Notes under the pieces: model-generated
What the model saw: only the letters and a program-made list of their open reading frames with translations
What the model was told of the DNA's origin: nothing
Databases searched by the model: none
DNA from: a virus
Length of the DNA: 28,403 nucleotides
IMG/VR virus record: IMGVR_UViG_3300031227_000302
Span: 1-28,403 of that record
Reading direction: 5' to 3' (one strand)
In this document: one piece after another, positions 1-6,640 of the stretch
Numbering within the stretch: the first letter of the stretch is position 1
How the letters are laid out: each line of letters begins with the position of its first letter
Made by a program: the position numbers and the translations under genes

Positions 1-2
1 CG

Positions 3-401
3 ATACGCACCGGCTACGAGCATTACGGGCTGCAGGCGGACGTGGAGTTCGTCACACTGGAGATGGAGCGGCGGAACTGGCGGTTCCCGATCATTAAGCT
101 CGGCGGGCAGATGCCTAAGAACGATCGGATACGTCGGACCATCCCGCTGTTTGAGCAGGGGCGGTTCTGGTTGCCGCGGCGGTTGCTGTACGTCGACCGG
201 GAACGGCGGTCCCGCGACCTGATCAACGAGTTCGTGCATGACGAATACCTGGCGTTCCCCGTGGCCGAACACGATGACATGCTCGACTGTTTGGCGCGGA
301 TCATGGAGGTGGATCTTAAAGCACGGTTTCCGGCGCCGCAACCGCCCGAAAATGAAACACGCGCCGTATCTATGACAACCTCTCGTTACAAAGTGGTGTG
401 A
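3..401 (+). CDS. terL: Terminase large subunit, C-terminal part (5' end outside window)
   Basis: The frame is open from base 3 with no start in the window, so only about the last 132 residues are present; an internal GTG at 42 is not the gene start. The segment HDDMLDCLARIMEVDL (about bases 270-320) is the typical C-terminal end of the RNase H-like nuclease domain of large terminases, where the aspartates help bind the catalytic metals that cut concatemeric DNA. The ATPase half would lie upstream. It is followed 4 nt later by a small virion-region gene and then the portal gene, the usual packaging order. The call rests on this motif and on context. The exact terminase subfamily cannot be judged from the fragment. 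Confidence 0.88.
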   Translation: MRTGYEHYGLQADVEFVTLEMERRNWRFPIIKLGGQMPKNDRIRRTIPLFEQGRFWLPRRLLYVDRERRSRDLINEFVHDEYLAFPVAEHDDMLDCLARIMEVDLKARFPAPQPPENETRAVSMTTSRYKVV

Positions 402-405
402 GCAT

Positions 406-609
406 ATGTGCTTCTCAAGTAAGCCGAGTATTCCGAAACCGCCGCCGCCGCCGGAGCCGCTGAAGGACGCGGACACAACCGTGTCGAACGCACGTTCCCG
501 GCAAAAGCGTCTGGCTGCCGCGGCTGGTGGGCTCGGGAACACGGTTAAGACCTCGCCGCTCGGCACGGTTCCGCCGCCGCCTGGTGGTAAAACGCTGCTC
601 GGAGAATAG
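406..609 (+). CDS. Small proline-rich protein between terminase and portal
   Basis: This 67-residue protein begins MCFSSKPSIPKPPPPPEP and ends GGKTLLGE. Small proteins with an MCFxS start, a run of prolines, a basic middle (RSRQKRLAAAAGG) and a KTLLG end are a recurrent family next to portal genes in T7-like and related phages; their role is not established to my knowledge. ATG at 406 is 4 nt after the terminase stop, and the stop abuts the portal ATG at 610, so the three are likely translated from one message. The Shine-Dalgarno signal is poor, which fits coupling to terminase translation. The GCC/CCG runs encode the proline stretch. Confidence 0.75.
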   Translation: MCFSSKPSIPKPPPPPEPLKDADTTVSNARSRQKRLAAAAGGLGNTVKTSPLGTVPPPPGGKTLLGE

Positions 610-2280
610 ATGGACGCGGACACCAAAACCATTTCCATCCTGACCCAGCGGCTCGCACAGCTCAAGAAGCAACGCTCGTCCTGGGTTGATACCTGGACGG
701 ACCTGCGTGACAACCTGCTGCCGTACCACGGGCGTCCGCTCGGCAGCGGGGGTGCATCGACGTACAACGACGGCCAACGCCATGACACGTCTATTTATGA
801 TGGCTTGCCGTTGCGTGCGATGGGGATTGCAGGTGCTGGATTGATGTCGGGCCTGACCTCCCCAAGCAGACCTTGGTTCGCATTGACCGTCGAAGACCCG
901 GACCTCGCCGATGACTATGAGGTACGTGAGTGGCTGTCAGCAGTGCAGGCGCGGATGATGGCGACCTACGCCCGGAGTAACATTTACAACTGCCTGCATC
1001 ACTTGTACCTGGAATTGATCGCGTTTGGCGGTGGCGCAGTAGCGGTGTATGAGGAATTCGACAAGGTTCTGCGCGGCCGTGCCTACACCGTCGGCGAGTA
1101 CTGGCTCGGGCTCGGTGCTGACGGACTTGTGGATACGATCTACCGGCAGTACACCATGACTACACGGCAGTTGATGACCGTTTTCGGTGAGGATAAATGC
1201 AGCGATGTGGTACGCCAGGCGATGCGCGACAATCAGCCGGACACGCCTATCAGCGTACTCAACGCTATTGAGCCTAATGATGACCGGATCGATCTGGGCA
1301 TCGAATTCGAGTGGCGCAGCGTGTATTGGGAGGCGGATAGGACCGACGGCATTCTCGGCACGGGCGGGTTCGAAATGTGCCCGGTTCTTGCGCCGCGCTG
1401 GCATGTCAGTAGCGCCGATACCTACGGGCATGGTCCTGGGCATGACGTGCTTGGTGATGCCAAGTGTCTGCAAAAGATATCCGAGCAGGTGCTCGTTGCC
1501 TTGGACAAGACGATTGAACCGCCGATGGTTGCACCGGGGACTATGAAGGCGGCGATGCTCAACACCATCCCGGGTGGTATTACCTACTCCGACGATCTTA
1601 AGGACGCGTTGCGCCCGCTGTATCAAGTCAATTTCAACCTTGCAGATGCTCAAGCTAAGATTGTGGACTTGCGCAGTGCTGTGCGCCAGGGGCTGTATAA
1701 CGATCTGTTCCTAATGCTCATCGACGTGGACGCCGGAAAGATGACTGCAACCGAAGTAGCGGCACGTCAGCAGGAAAAACTGATCATGCTCGGGCCGGTC
1801 CTGGAGCGGCTGCACAATGAGCTGCTGGAACCGCTGATCGACCGAACGTTCAGCATCCTGCTGCGCGCCGGGTTGCTGCCGGAGGCGCCGGACGTCATTC
1901 AGGGCACTGATCTCAAGGTCGATTTCATTTCTCCTCTGGCGCTCGCGCAGCGTGCGGCCGGGCTGCAATCCATATCGACGCTTGTGCAGTTTGCCGGGCA
2001 GGTTGCTCAGGCAAAGCCGGACGTACTTGACAAGATCAATTTTGATGAGGCCATCGACGTGATGGCCGAGTCTTTGGGCACTCCCCCGCGGTTGCTGAAT
2101 GATGACAGACAGGTGCAGGCATTGCGGCAGGCGCGCACACAGCAGGAACAAGCGATGCAGATGGGGCAGGCTGCTCAGGTTGCTGCGGAGACCGCGAAGG
2201 ACGCGTCCGGCGTAGACCTGGAGTCCGATAACATCGTAAGCCGTATGGTCGGGCAGGGCGGGGCGGCACAGAATGGCTGA
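610..2280 (+). CDS. Portal protein (T7-type head-to-tail connector)
   Basis: This 556-residue protein matches the podoviral head-to-tail connecting family, whose T7 member is gp8. It forms the dodecameric ring at the packaging vertex through which DNA enters and leaves. Visible family landmarks are the N-terminal helical segment LTQRLAQLKKQRSSWVDTW, the DGLPLRAMGIAGAGLMSGL segment (about residues 58-80), SRPWFAL just after it, and a C-terminal Gln/Ala-rich helix. Length is normal for the family. GGAGA at 601-605 precedes the ATG. The stop overlaps the next start by 8 nt. Confidence 0.95.
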   Translation: MDADTKTISILTQRLAQLKKQRSSWVDTWTDLRDNLLPYHGRPLGSGGASTYNDGQRHDTSIYDGLPLRAMGIAGAGLMSGLTSPSRPWFALTVEDPDLADDYEVREWLSAVQARMMATYARSNIYNCLHHLYLELIAFGGGAVAVYEEFDKVLRGRAYTVGEYWLGLGADGLVDTIYRQYTMTTRQLMTVFGEDKCSDVVRQAMRDNQPDTPISVLNAIEPNDDRIDLGIEFEWRSVYWEADRTDGILGTGGFEMCPVLAPRWHVSSADTYGHGPGHDVLGDAKCLQKISEQVLVALDKTIEPPMVAPGTMKAAMLNTIPGGITYSDDLKDALRPLYQVNFNLADAQAKIVDLRSAVRQGLYNDLFLMLIDVDAGKMTATEVAARQQEKLIMLGPVLERLHNELLEPLIDRTFSILLRAGLLPEAPDVIQGTDLKVDFISPLALAQRAAGLQSISTLVQFAGQVAQAKPDVLDKINFDEAIDVMAESLGTPPRLLNDDRQVQALRQARTQQEQAMQMGQAAQVAAETAKDASGVDLESDNIVSRMVGQGGAAQNG

Positions 2281-2569
2281 CCGGCGGAAACCTATTGCCA
2301 ACGAAGCCGAGAAAGAGCGGGAGATAGGGCTTGCCGACTTACGAACGGTTATGGGTACGGCGGCCGGGCGCCGGGTTGTGTGGCGCTGGCTGGCGCACGC
2401 ACGGGTGTTTGCGCCCTGTTTCACCGGCAGCAGTGAGACGTTTTACCGCGAGGGCCGCCGCGAGTTCGGCTTGCGCATGTTCCACGAAGTTCTTGAGGCG
2501 TGCCCGGATCTCTACTCGCAGGCGGTGAGAGAGCTGAAGGCGCGGGAATCAGCAACAGGAGATGGTTGA
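2273..2569 (+). CDS. Bbp19-like small phage protein
   Basis: This 98-residue protein has a core of DLRTVMGTAAGRRVVWRWL followed by GSSETFYREGRREFGLRMF. That pattern is the Bbp19-like family, named after a Bordetella phage BPP-1 protein, found between portal and scaffold genes in BPP-1-like and other podoviruses. Its molecular role is not known to me; position suggests head assembly. The ATG lies inside the end of the portal gene (8-nt overlap) and it stops one base before the chosen start of the scaffold gene, indicating tight translational coupling. The family assignment is from memory of the motif and would need a profile search. Confidence 0.8.
   Translation: MADRRKPIANEAEKEREIGLADLRTVMGTAAGRRVVWRWLAHARVFAPCFTGSSETFYREGRREFGLRMFHEVLEACPDLYSQAVRELKARESATGDG
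2557..2561 (+). promoter_or_regulatory. Shine-Dalgarno AGGAG that fixes the scaffold start
   Basis: AGGAG sits 9 nt before ATG 2571 but directly against ATG 2562, which is too close to be used. This favours 2571 (protein beginning MAEAVV) over the longer frame. Confidence 0.6.
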
Positions 2570-2570
2570 A

Positions 2571-3248
2571 ATGGCAGAAGCAGTAGTAACATCGGTAGTC
2601 GAAGCGGAACCTGGGACCGTGCTGGCTGCCGGTGCCAGTGACAAGGACGCTTCCGTCCTCGCGGACGGTGTTCCCGCGGTCGATCCGAATGCTGATCCGA
2701 ATGCAGTTGTCGATCCGAATGCGGATCCCGATGCTGCCGCTGCCGTCGCTGCCGCCGCTGCCGCCGCCGCCGATAAGGATAAGACCGATGCCGGCGCCCC
2801 GGAGAAATACGAGTTCGCCGCTCCCGAAGGCGTCACACTCGACGCTGCGTTGGTCGAGAAGTTTGAGCCCATCGCTCGCGAACTCGATCTGTCGCAGGAA
2901 CAGGCGCAGAAGTTCGTCGGCATGTATTCCGAGCATATTGCCGCGCTCAACGGCCAGGCGCAGACCGAGTTGGTTACCAAACGCGCCGAATGGGCAGCTG
3001 AATTCCGGAAGGCCGGCGACTGGAAAGAACAGGCTGGATTGGCGCGTCGCGCCATCAACAATCTGGCAGACGAAGACACGCAACGGTTGTTCCTGGGCTC
3101 CTGGCTCGGGGATCACCCTGGGATCCTAAAGCTCCTGGCAAGTGCCGGGAAGCTGATCAGCGAAGATCGCGGTAAGCCGGGCGGCTCCACCTCACCGGCA
3201 GCGAAGAGTGCGGCGGACATTATGTATCCGTCGCTGGCAAAGAAGTAA
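2571..3248 (+). CDS. Scaffold-like capsid assembly protein
   Basis: This 225-residue, acidic, Ala/Asp-rich protein lies directly upstream of the major capsid gene, where scaffold proteins of short-tailed phages are encoded. The N-terminal third is low-complexity, with PNAD-type repeats and a poly-Ala run (about residues 38-67). A helical, charged C-terminal part follows: VEKFEPIARELDLSQEQAQKF, then a helix with WAAEFRKAGDWKEQAG, and a final basic tail ending SLAKK. Scaffolds typically bind capsid protein through a basic C-terminal helix and leave before maturation. No protease motif was seen. The start at 2571 is chosen from ribosome-binding spacing. The function is inferred from composition and place rather than from a diagnostic motif. 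Confidence 0.75.
   Translation: MAEAVVTSVVEAEPGTVLAAGASDKDASVLADGVPAVDPNADPNAVVDPNADPDAAAAVAAAAAAAADKDKTDAGAPEKYEFAAPEGVTLDAALVEKFEPIARELDLSQEQAQKFVGMYSEHIAALNGQAQTELVTKRAEWAAEFRKAGDWKEQAGLARRAINNLADEDTQRLFLGSWLGDHPGILKLLASAGKLISEDRGKPGGSTSPAAKSAADIMYPSLAKK
2682..2773 (+). repeat. Tandem GATCCGAATGC repeat and GCC tract inside the scaffold gene
   Basis: Three copies of GATCCGAATGC and one variant, GATCCCGATGC, occur between 2682 and 2734, followed by a GCC/GCT run to about 2772. In frame they give PNAD/PNAV and poly-Ala. The tract is prone to slippage and lies in the disordered N-terminal part of the protein. Confidence 0.8.
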
Positions 3249-3270
3249 CAACGAGTAGGAGTACAACGAC

Positions 3271-4284
3271 ATGAGTACCATTGGAACCAGTTCCGTCACA
3301 CTCCTGGACTTCCAGCGTCGGCTCGATCCGGATGACCGGATTGCTCCGGTGATCGAAGTCCTCGCGGAGAGCAACGAAGTCCTCCAGGACATGCTCTGGC
3401 TGGAAGGCAACCTGCCCACGGGCCACAAGACAACCGTGCGTACCGGCCTGCCATCCGGAACCTGGCGTCTGCTGAACTATGGTGTCCAGCCCACCAAGTC
3501 GCAGACCGCGCAGATCACCGACAACTGCGGGATGCTGGAAGCATACGCGGAGGTGGATAAGTCCCTGGCGATGCTGAACGGGAATACCGCGGCTTGGCGG
3601 TTGAGCGAAGACAAAGCGTTCCTCGAAGGCATGAACCAAGACCTCCTGGATGCGCTGATGTACGGTGACACGACCAGTGATCCGGAGAAGTTCACCGGAT
3701 TCGGGCCGCGTTACGCCACTCCGTCAGCGACCGTGACTGACTCCGGTTACAACATGCTCGCCGGCGGCAGTTCCGATACGGACAATACGAGCATTTGGCT
3801 CGTCGCGTGGGGAGACAATACCGTTCACGGTATCTATCCCAAGGGCAGTAAGGCCGGTCTCATGCAGGAAGACCTCGGTGAGGTGACCCTGCTTGACACG
3901 AACTCCGGTCGCTACCAGGGCTATCGGACGCACTACAAGTGGGACTGCGGTCTCACCGTGCGCGATTGGCGTTACGTCGTTCGCATCTGCAATATCGACG
4001 TGAGCGCGTTGGTTGCCGAGTCCTCGGCGGCCGACCTTGTCAAGCTCATGGTCAAAGCCATCGAGCGTCTGCCCAACCTCAATGTCGGGCGGCCGTCCTT
4101 CCTCGTCAACCGCACGGTGCATACGATGCTCCGCATCCAGGCACTGTCCAAGGCGCAGTACAGCCTCGGTTTCGATGAGATCGGTGGTCACAAGGTGCTG
4201 ACGTTCTCCGGTATCCCGGTGCGTCGGTGCGATGCGATCACCGATGCGGAGGCACTCGTCTCCGGTACGTTCGGCACTCCGTGA
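3271..4284 (+). CDS. Major capsid protein
   Basis: This 337-residue protein follows the scaffold gene and precedes a Bbp16-like cement gene. The N-terminal region TLLDFQRRLDPDDRIAPVIEVL, then LEGNLPTGHKTTVRTGLPS and WRLLNYGVQPTKS, matches the major capsid family of BPP-1-like podoviruses (HK97-type fold by family knowledge). FGPRYATPS and DNTSIWLVAWGDNTVHGIYP lie in the middle, and AGLMQEDLGEVTLLD follows. Length is close to that of other members. AGGAG at 3257-3261, 9 nt before the ATG, is a strong ribosome-binding site, as expected for the most abundant virion protein. A structured hairpin lies just after the stop. Confidence 0.9.
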   Translation: MSTIGTSSVTLLDFQRRLDPDDRIAPVIEVLAESNEVLQDMLWLEGNLPTGHKTTVRTGLPSGTWRLLNYGVQPTKSQTAQITDNCGMLEAYAEVDKSLAMLNGNTAAWRLSEDKAFLEGMNQDLLDALMYGDTTSDPEKFTGFGPRYATPSATVTDSGYNMLAGGSSDTDNTSIWLVAWGDNTVHGIYPKGSKAGLMQEDLGEVTLLDTNSGRYQGYRTHYKWDCGLTVRDWRYVVRICNIDVSALVAESSAADLVKLMVKAIERLPNLNVGRPSFLVNRTVHTMLRIQALSKAQYSLGFDEIGGHKVLTFSGIPVRRCDAITDAEALVSGTFGTP

Positions 4285-4298
4285 TCGAGGTGATGACG

Positions 4299-4326
4299 GT
4301 CCCCTGACGGGCAACCTGACGGGGAC
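4299..4326 (+). terminator. Hairpin after the major capsid gene
   Basis: GTCCCC (4299-4304) pairs with GGGGAC (4321-4326). An inner CGGG (4308-4311) can pair with CCTG (4315-4318, one G-T wobble) around a CAA triloop. No T-run follows, so this is not a classical intrinsic terminator. It may be a partial terminator or an RNA-stabilising end below the capsid gene. Confidence 0.35.
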
Positions 4327-4372
4327 TTGCCCCAAGAGAGTAGAGAAACCGTAAATAGAGAGAGGACAGATC

Positions 4373-4783
4373 ATGTACTTGGACAAGCAACTTCAGATGG
4401 GGGAAGAGCAGAGTGTGATCGCGAGTGCGGATGCTCTGATTCCCACGACCTACAGCATCGACACGACTGTGGCGGGGAACGGGATCCCGAATCTCCAGTT
4501 GGAGATTCTGCTCACCACGACCTTCCTGGCATCCGCTGGCGCGGCGAACGTGACGTTCTTCCTGGAGACGCACACTGCCGATGACTTCACCGCGCACCGG
4601 ACAGTGCTGTGGAAGAGTGCGGCAATCGCCAAGGCGACTCTTGTTGCCGGCTACGTCATCAAGGTTCCGGTCCCGATTGGCATGCTGCGCTACCTGAGCG
4701 TGGTTGCCGTTCCGGATACACATGACCTGACGGCTGGCGCGATGTCCTGCTACCTCGTCAAAGAGAGCGATCACGCGATCTAA
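4373..4783 (+). CDS. Bbp16-like capsid cement (decoration) protein
   Basis: This 136-residue beta-rich protein starts MYLDKQLQMGEEQSVIASAD and contains VTFFLETHTADDF, VPVPIGMLRYLSVV and a C-terminal LTAGAMSCYLVKE. This order matches the Bbp16 family, the jelly-roll cement protein that clamps capsomers in phage BPP-1. The location directly downstream of the capsid gene is the same as in that phage. AGAGGA at 4361-4366 gives a good ribosome-binding site 6 nt before the ATG. The gene is flanked on both sides by hairpins, so it may have its own RNA stability or level. The family call is from motif memory. Confidence 0.82.
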   Translation: MYLDKQLQMGEEQSVIASADALIPTTYSIDTTVAGNGIPNLQLEILLTTTFLASAGAANVTFFLETHTADDFTAHRTVLWKSAAIAKATLVAGYVIKVPVPIGMLRYLSVVAVPDTHDLTAGAMSCYLVKESDHAI

Positions 4784-4808
4784 GTCGGGGCAACCGGACT
4801 GATTGACA

Positions 4809-4844
4809 ACTCCTGACCTCGTCAGTAATGGCGGGGTCGGGAGT
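4809..4844 (+). terminator. Thirteen-pair stem-loop between cement and next virion gene
   Basis: ACTCCTGACCTCG (4809-4821) pairs with CGGGGTCGGGAGT (4832-4844) over 13 positions with two G-T wobbles and a 10-nt loop. No T-tract follows. It lies in the only other real gap of the head operon and ends 20 nt before the ribosome-binding site of the next gene. It could be a partial terminator, an RNase barrier that sets the ratio of head to tail messages, or a recognition hairpin. Confidence 0.5.
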
Positions 4845-4863
4845 CATCCACAACCGGCAATTT

Positions 4864-4868
4864 GGAGG
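4864..4868 (+). promoter_or_regulatory. Shine-Dalgarno GGAGG that selects ATG 4877
   Basis: GGAGG lies 8 nt before ATG 4877, and it overlaps the alternative TTG at 4862. The protein therefore begins MLYRYLC, not five residues earlier. Confidence 0.65.
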
Positions 4869-4876
4869 CATTCTCA

Positions 4877-5821
4877 ATGCTGTACCGCTACCTCTGCACC
4901 AAAGACTTCTATTCGGACATTGAGTACCTCGGTGGGACTGCGACACTCACATCCACAGGCGTTGCCGCCGATGGCACGACTTACACGACCCTGCCTGCTG
5001 TCGCGCACGGGTTCTCTGCAGGTGATCTGATCCTGATTTCCGGAACCACTGCTTACGACAAGGTGTGGACACTCGATTCAAATACCGCTGCCGACCTCCT
5101 CGGACTCGCAACGACCTACATCGCTGAGACGATTGCCACTGCTTACGCTCGCACGATCCAAAAGGCCGCGCGTTCTCGGTTCTACAAGAAGGGACTGTTC
5201 TACGACTTTCCCAACATCCAGTACTTCGCTGAGTTCACGCTTCAGAGTGGTACGCCACTACTGGAACCGTTGAACGAACCACTCCTGCTCGATCTGCAAG
5301 GCACGGTCAAGATGCCGCGATCCGTGTTCGCCACTCTGTGGGTGCCGGCCCAGGCCATTGCTCTGGCTGCGGCAGGCGACGATCCTGCGCGGCAAGCAGT
5401 GTACGGCTATCTGACGTTCGTCAAGGATTCGACGGACTTTATCTACCTTTCGGTGCGCCTGCCGCGCGGGACCAAGTCGGGGCCGCGAGTCCGTTTCAAG
5501 GTCATGTACATCCCTGTTGCCAATACCGGCGGCACGGCGCGTCTGACCCTGTCTTACGGACGTGTGCGTGATTCTCTGGCGATTCCAAGCTTGACTGCGA
5601 TTGCGTTGACCGAGACCGTTGCCGAAAATCTCTACGCGCATGAAGCGGATCTGGGTGAGGTGCATCTGTCTACCTGTGCTGCCGATGACGTGCTCTTGCT
5701 CAAGTTTCAGCGCACGACGAACGGTGGAACGTACACGTTCGACAACTCCATCAACCTCGTCGGCATCGAGGTCGCGGTCGAACAGGATGCACTCGGTAGT
5801 GGACTGAGTGACGGTCGCTGA
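4877..5821 (+). CDS. Beta-rich virion protein of unknown role with an AHG-type insertion domain
   Basis: I do not recognise the whole 314-residue protein. Residues about 20-90 form a small beta domain (LPAVAHGFSAGDLILISGTT, then YDKVWTLDS) whose counterpart is found in the next gene. The remainder is rich in beta-strand patterns, for example FPNIQYFAEFTLQSGTPLLE, and TFDNSINLVGIEVAVEQD near the end, which resemble jelly-roll-like structural proteins of phage heads or fibres. It lies between the cement gene and the tail tubular A gene and has a strong ribosome-binding site, so a structural role (head fibre, decoration or adaptor) is the most likely. No enzymatic motif is visible. Confidence 0.65.
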   Translation: MLYRYLCTKDFYSDIEYLGGTATLTSTGVAADGTTYTTLPAVAHGFSAGDLILISGTTAYDKVWTLDSNTAADLLGLATTYIAETIATAYARTIQKAARSRFYKKGLFYDFPNIQYFAEFTLQSGTPLLEPLNEPLLLDLQGTVKMPRSVFATLWVPAQAIALAAAGDDPARQAVYGYLTFVKDSTDFIYLSVRLPRGTKSGPRVRFKVMYIPVANTGGTARLTLSYGRVRDSLAIPSLTAIALTETVAENLYAHEADLGEVHLSTCAADDVLLLKFQRTTNGGTYTFDNSINLVGIEVAVEQDALGSGLSDGR

Positions 5822-5832
5822 CGTTTCGCGTA

Positions 5833-5838
5833 AGGAGG
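5833..5838 (+). promoter_or_regulatory. Shine-Dalgarno AGGAGG for the GTG start of the tail tubular A gene
   Basis: A full AGGAGG precedes GTG 5846 by 7 nt, supporting this non-ATG start (protein MSLAAIDIANEALLRLGE). Confidence 0.7.
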
Positions 5839-5845
5839 TCTACCT

Positions 5846-6637
5846 GTGTCACTGGCAGCTATCGACATTGCCAACGAAGCGCTTCTCCGGCTCGGGGAAG
5901 CCACGATTTCCGCGGGCACCGCAGTGACCCCGAATGCTGCTGCAGTCGTTGACAACAGCGACGGTACCGTCACACTCCCGGCAACGGCTCACGGAATCTC
6001 CGCGGGAAGGCTGGTGGGCATTACGGGTACCACCAACTACGATGGCGAGTACATCCTCGATTCGGCTACGGCGGCTAACACGATTGTGGTCACAGCTACC
6101 TACACGGCTGAAGACCTGACATCCGCGGCGCGCGTGACACCGTTGTTTGATACGACTCCAAACGGGGTGGTCTGCGAGCGCATGTACCGAAACCTGCGCC
6201 GTCGGATGCTCTCGGCGTTTCCGTGGGGTTTCGCGGTCGGTGAAGAGGACTTGACCGAGGATACAGACCAAGAAGATGCACGCTGGACCTATGCGTTCGA
6301 TCTGCCCGCCGACTACCTGCGCGCTATCGACATCAACGGTGATGAGACTGCCGAGTTCGAAGTACTGCGCGCACATCTGTTCTGCGATGCCGATGAGGTG
6401 GCGTTGCGCTACCTGGCGAGTGCCGATGATCCTGCCGACTGGCCGGCATGGTTCCGGCACGCCCTGGTTCTCCAGTTTGCCGCGGACCTGGCTATGCCGG
6501 TTACCGGGAGCGCAGATATTCTGACTGCTATGATCACGCTCGCGGGGGAAGCGCTGCGCGAGGCAAAGACCGCCGATGCGTCCGAAAACCGGGGGGCGGT
6601 GGCCGTAACGCGGACAATAGCCGATTCGAGGTGGTAA
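5846..6637 (+). CDS. Tail tubular protein A homologue (T7 gp11-like) with inserted domain
   Basis: This 263-residue protein starts AAIDIANEALLRLGEATIS, the recognisable opening of gp11-type adaptor proteins that ring the bottom of the portal. The family core continues after an insertion: MYRNLRRRMLSAFPWGFA, YAFDLPADYLRAI, and HALVLQFAADLAMPVTGS. Residues about 22-96 (VTLPATAHGISAGRLVGITG, then NYDGEYILDS) are an extra beta domain not needed in the family. The same domain occurs in the gene just upstream. GTG start with strong ribosome-binding site; stops 3 nt before the next gene. Confidence 0.88.
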   Translation: MSLAAIDIANEALLRLGEATISAGTAVTPNAAAVVDNSDGTVTLPATAHGISAGRLVGITGTTNYDGEYILDSATAANTIVVTATYTAEDLTSAARVTPLFDTTPNGVVCERMYRNLRRRMLSAFPWGFAVGEEDLTEDTDQEDARWTYAFDLPADYLRAIDINGDETAEFEVLRAHLFCDADEVALRYLASADDPADWPAWFRHALVLQFAADLAMPVTGSADILTAMITLAGEALREAKTADASENRGAVAVTRTIADSRW

Positions 6638-6640
6638 CCG

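Noticed and set aside
42-401. GTG at 42 as start of a complete small gene
   Set aside because: The frame is open to the left edge and the protein is the C-terminal part of a large terminase.
937-1653. Minus-strand ORF (238 residues) opposite the portal gene
   Set aside because: Shadow of the portal frame, which matches its family along its whole length.
3249-4372. Phage-type RNA polymerase promoters in the head operon gaps
   Set aside because: No repeated promoter-like sequence could be recognised in the short gaps before the capsid, cement or next gene.
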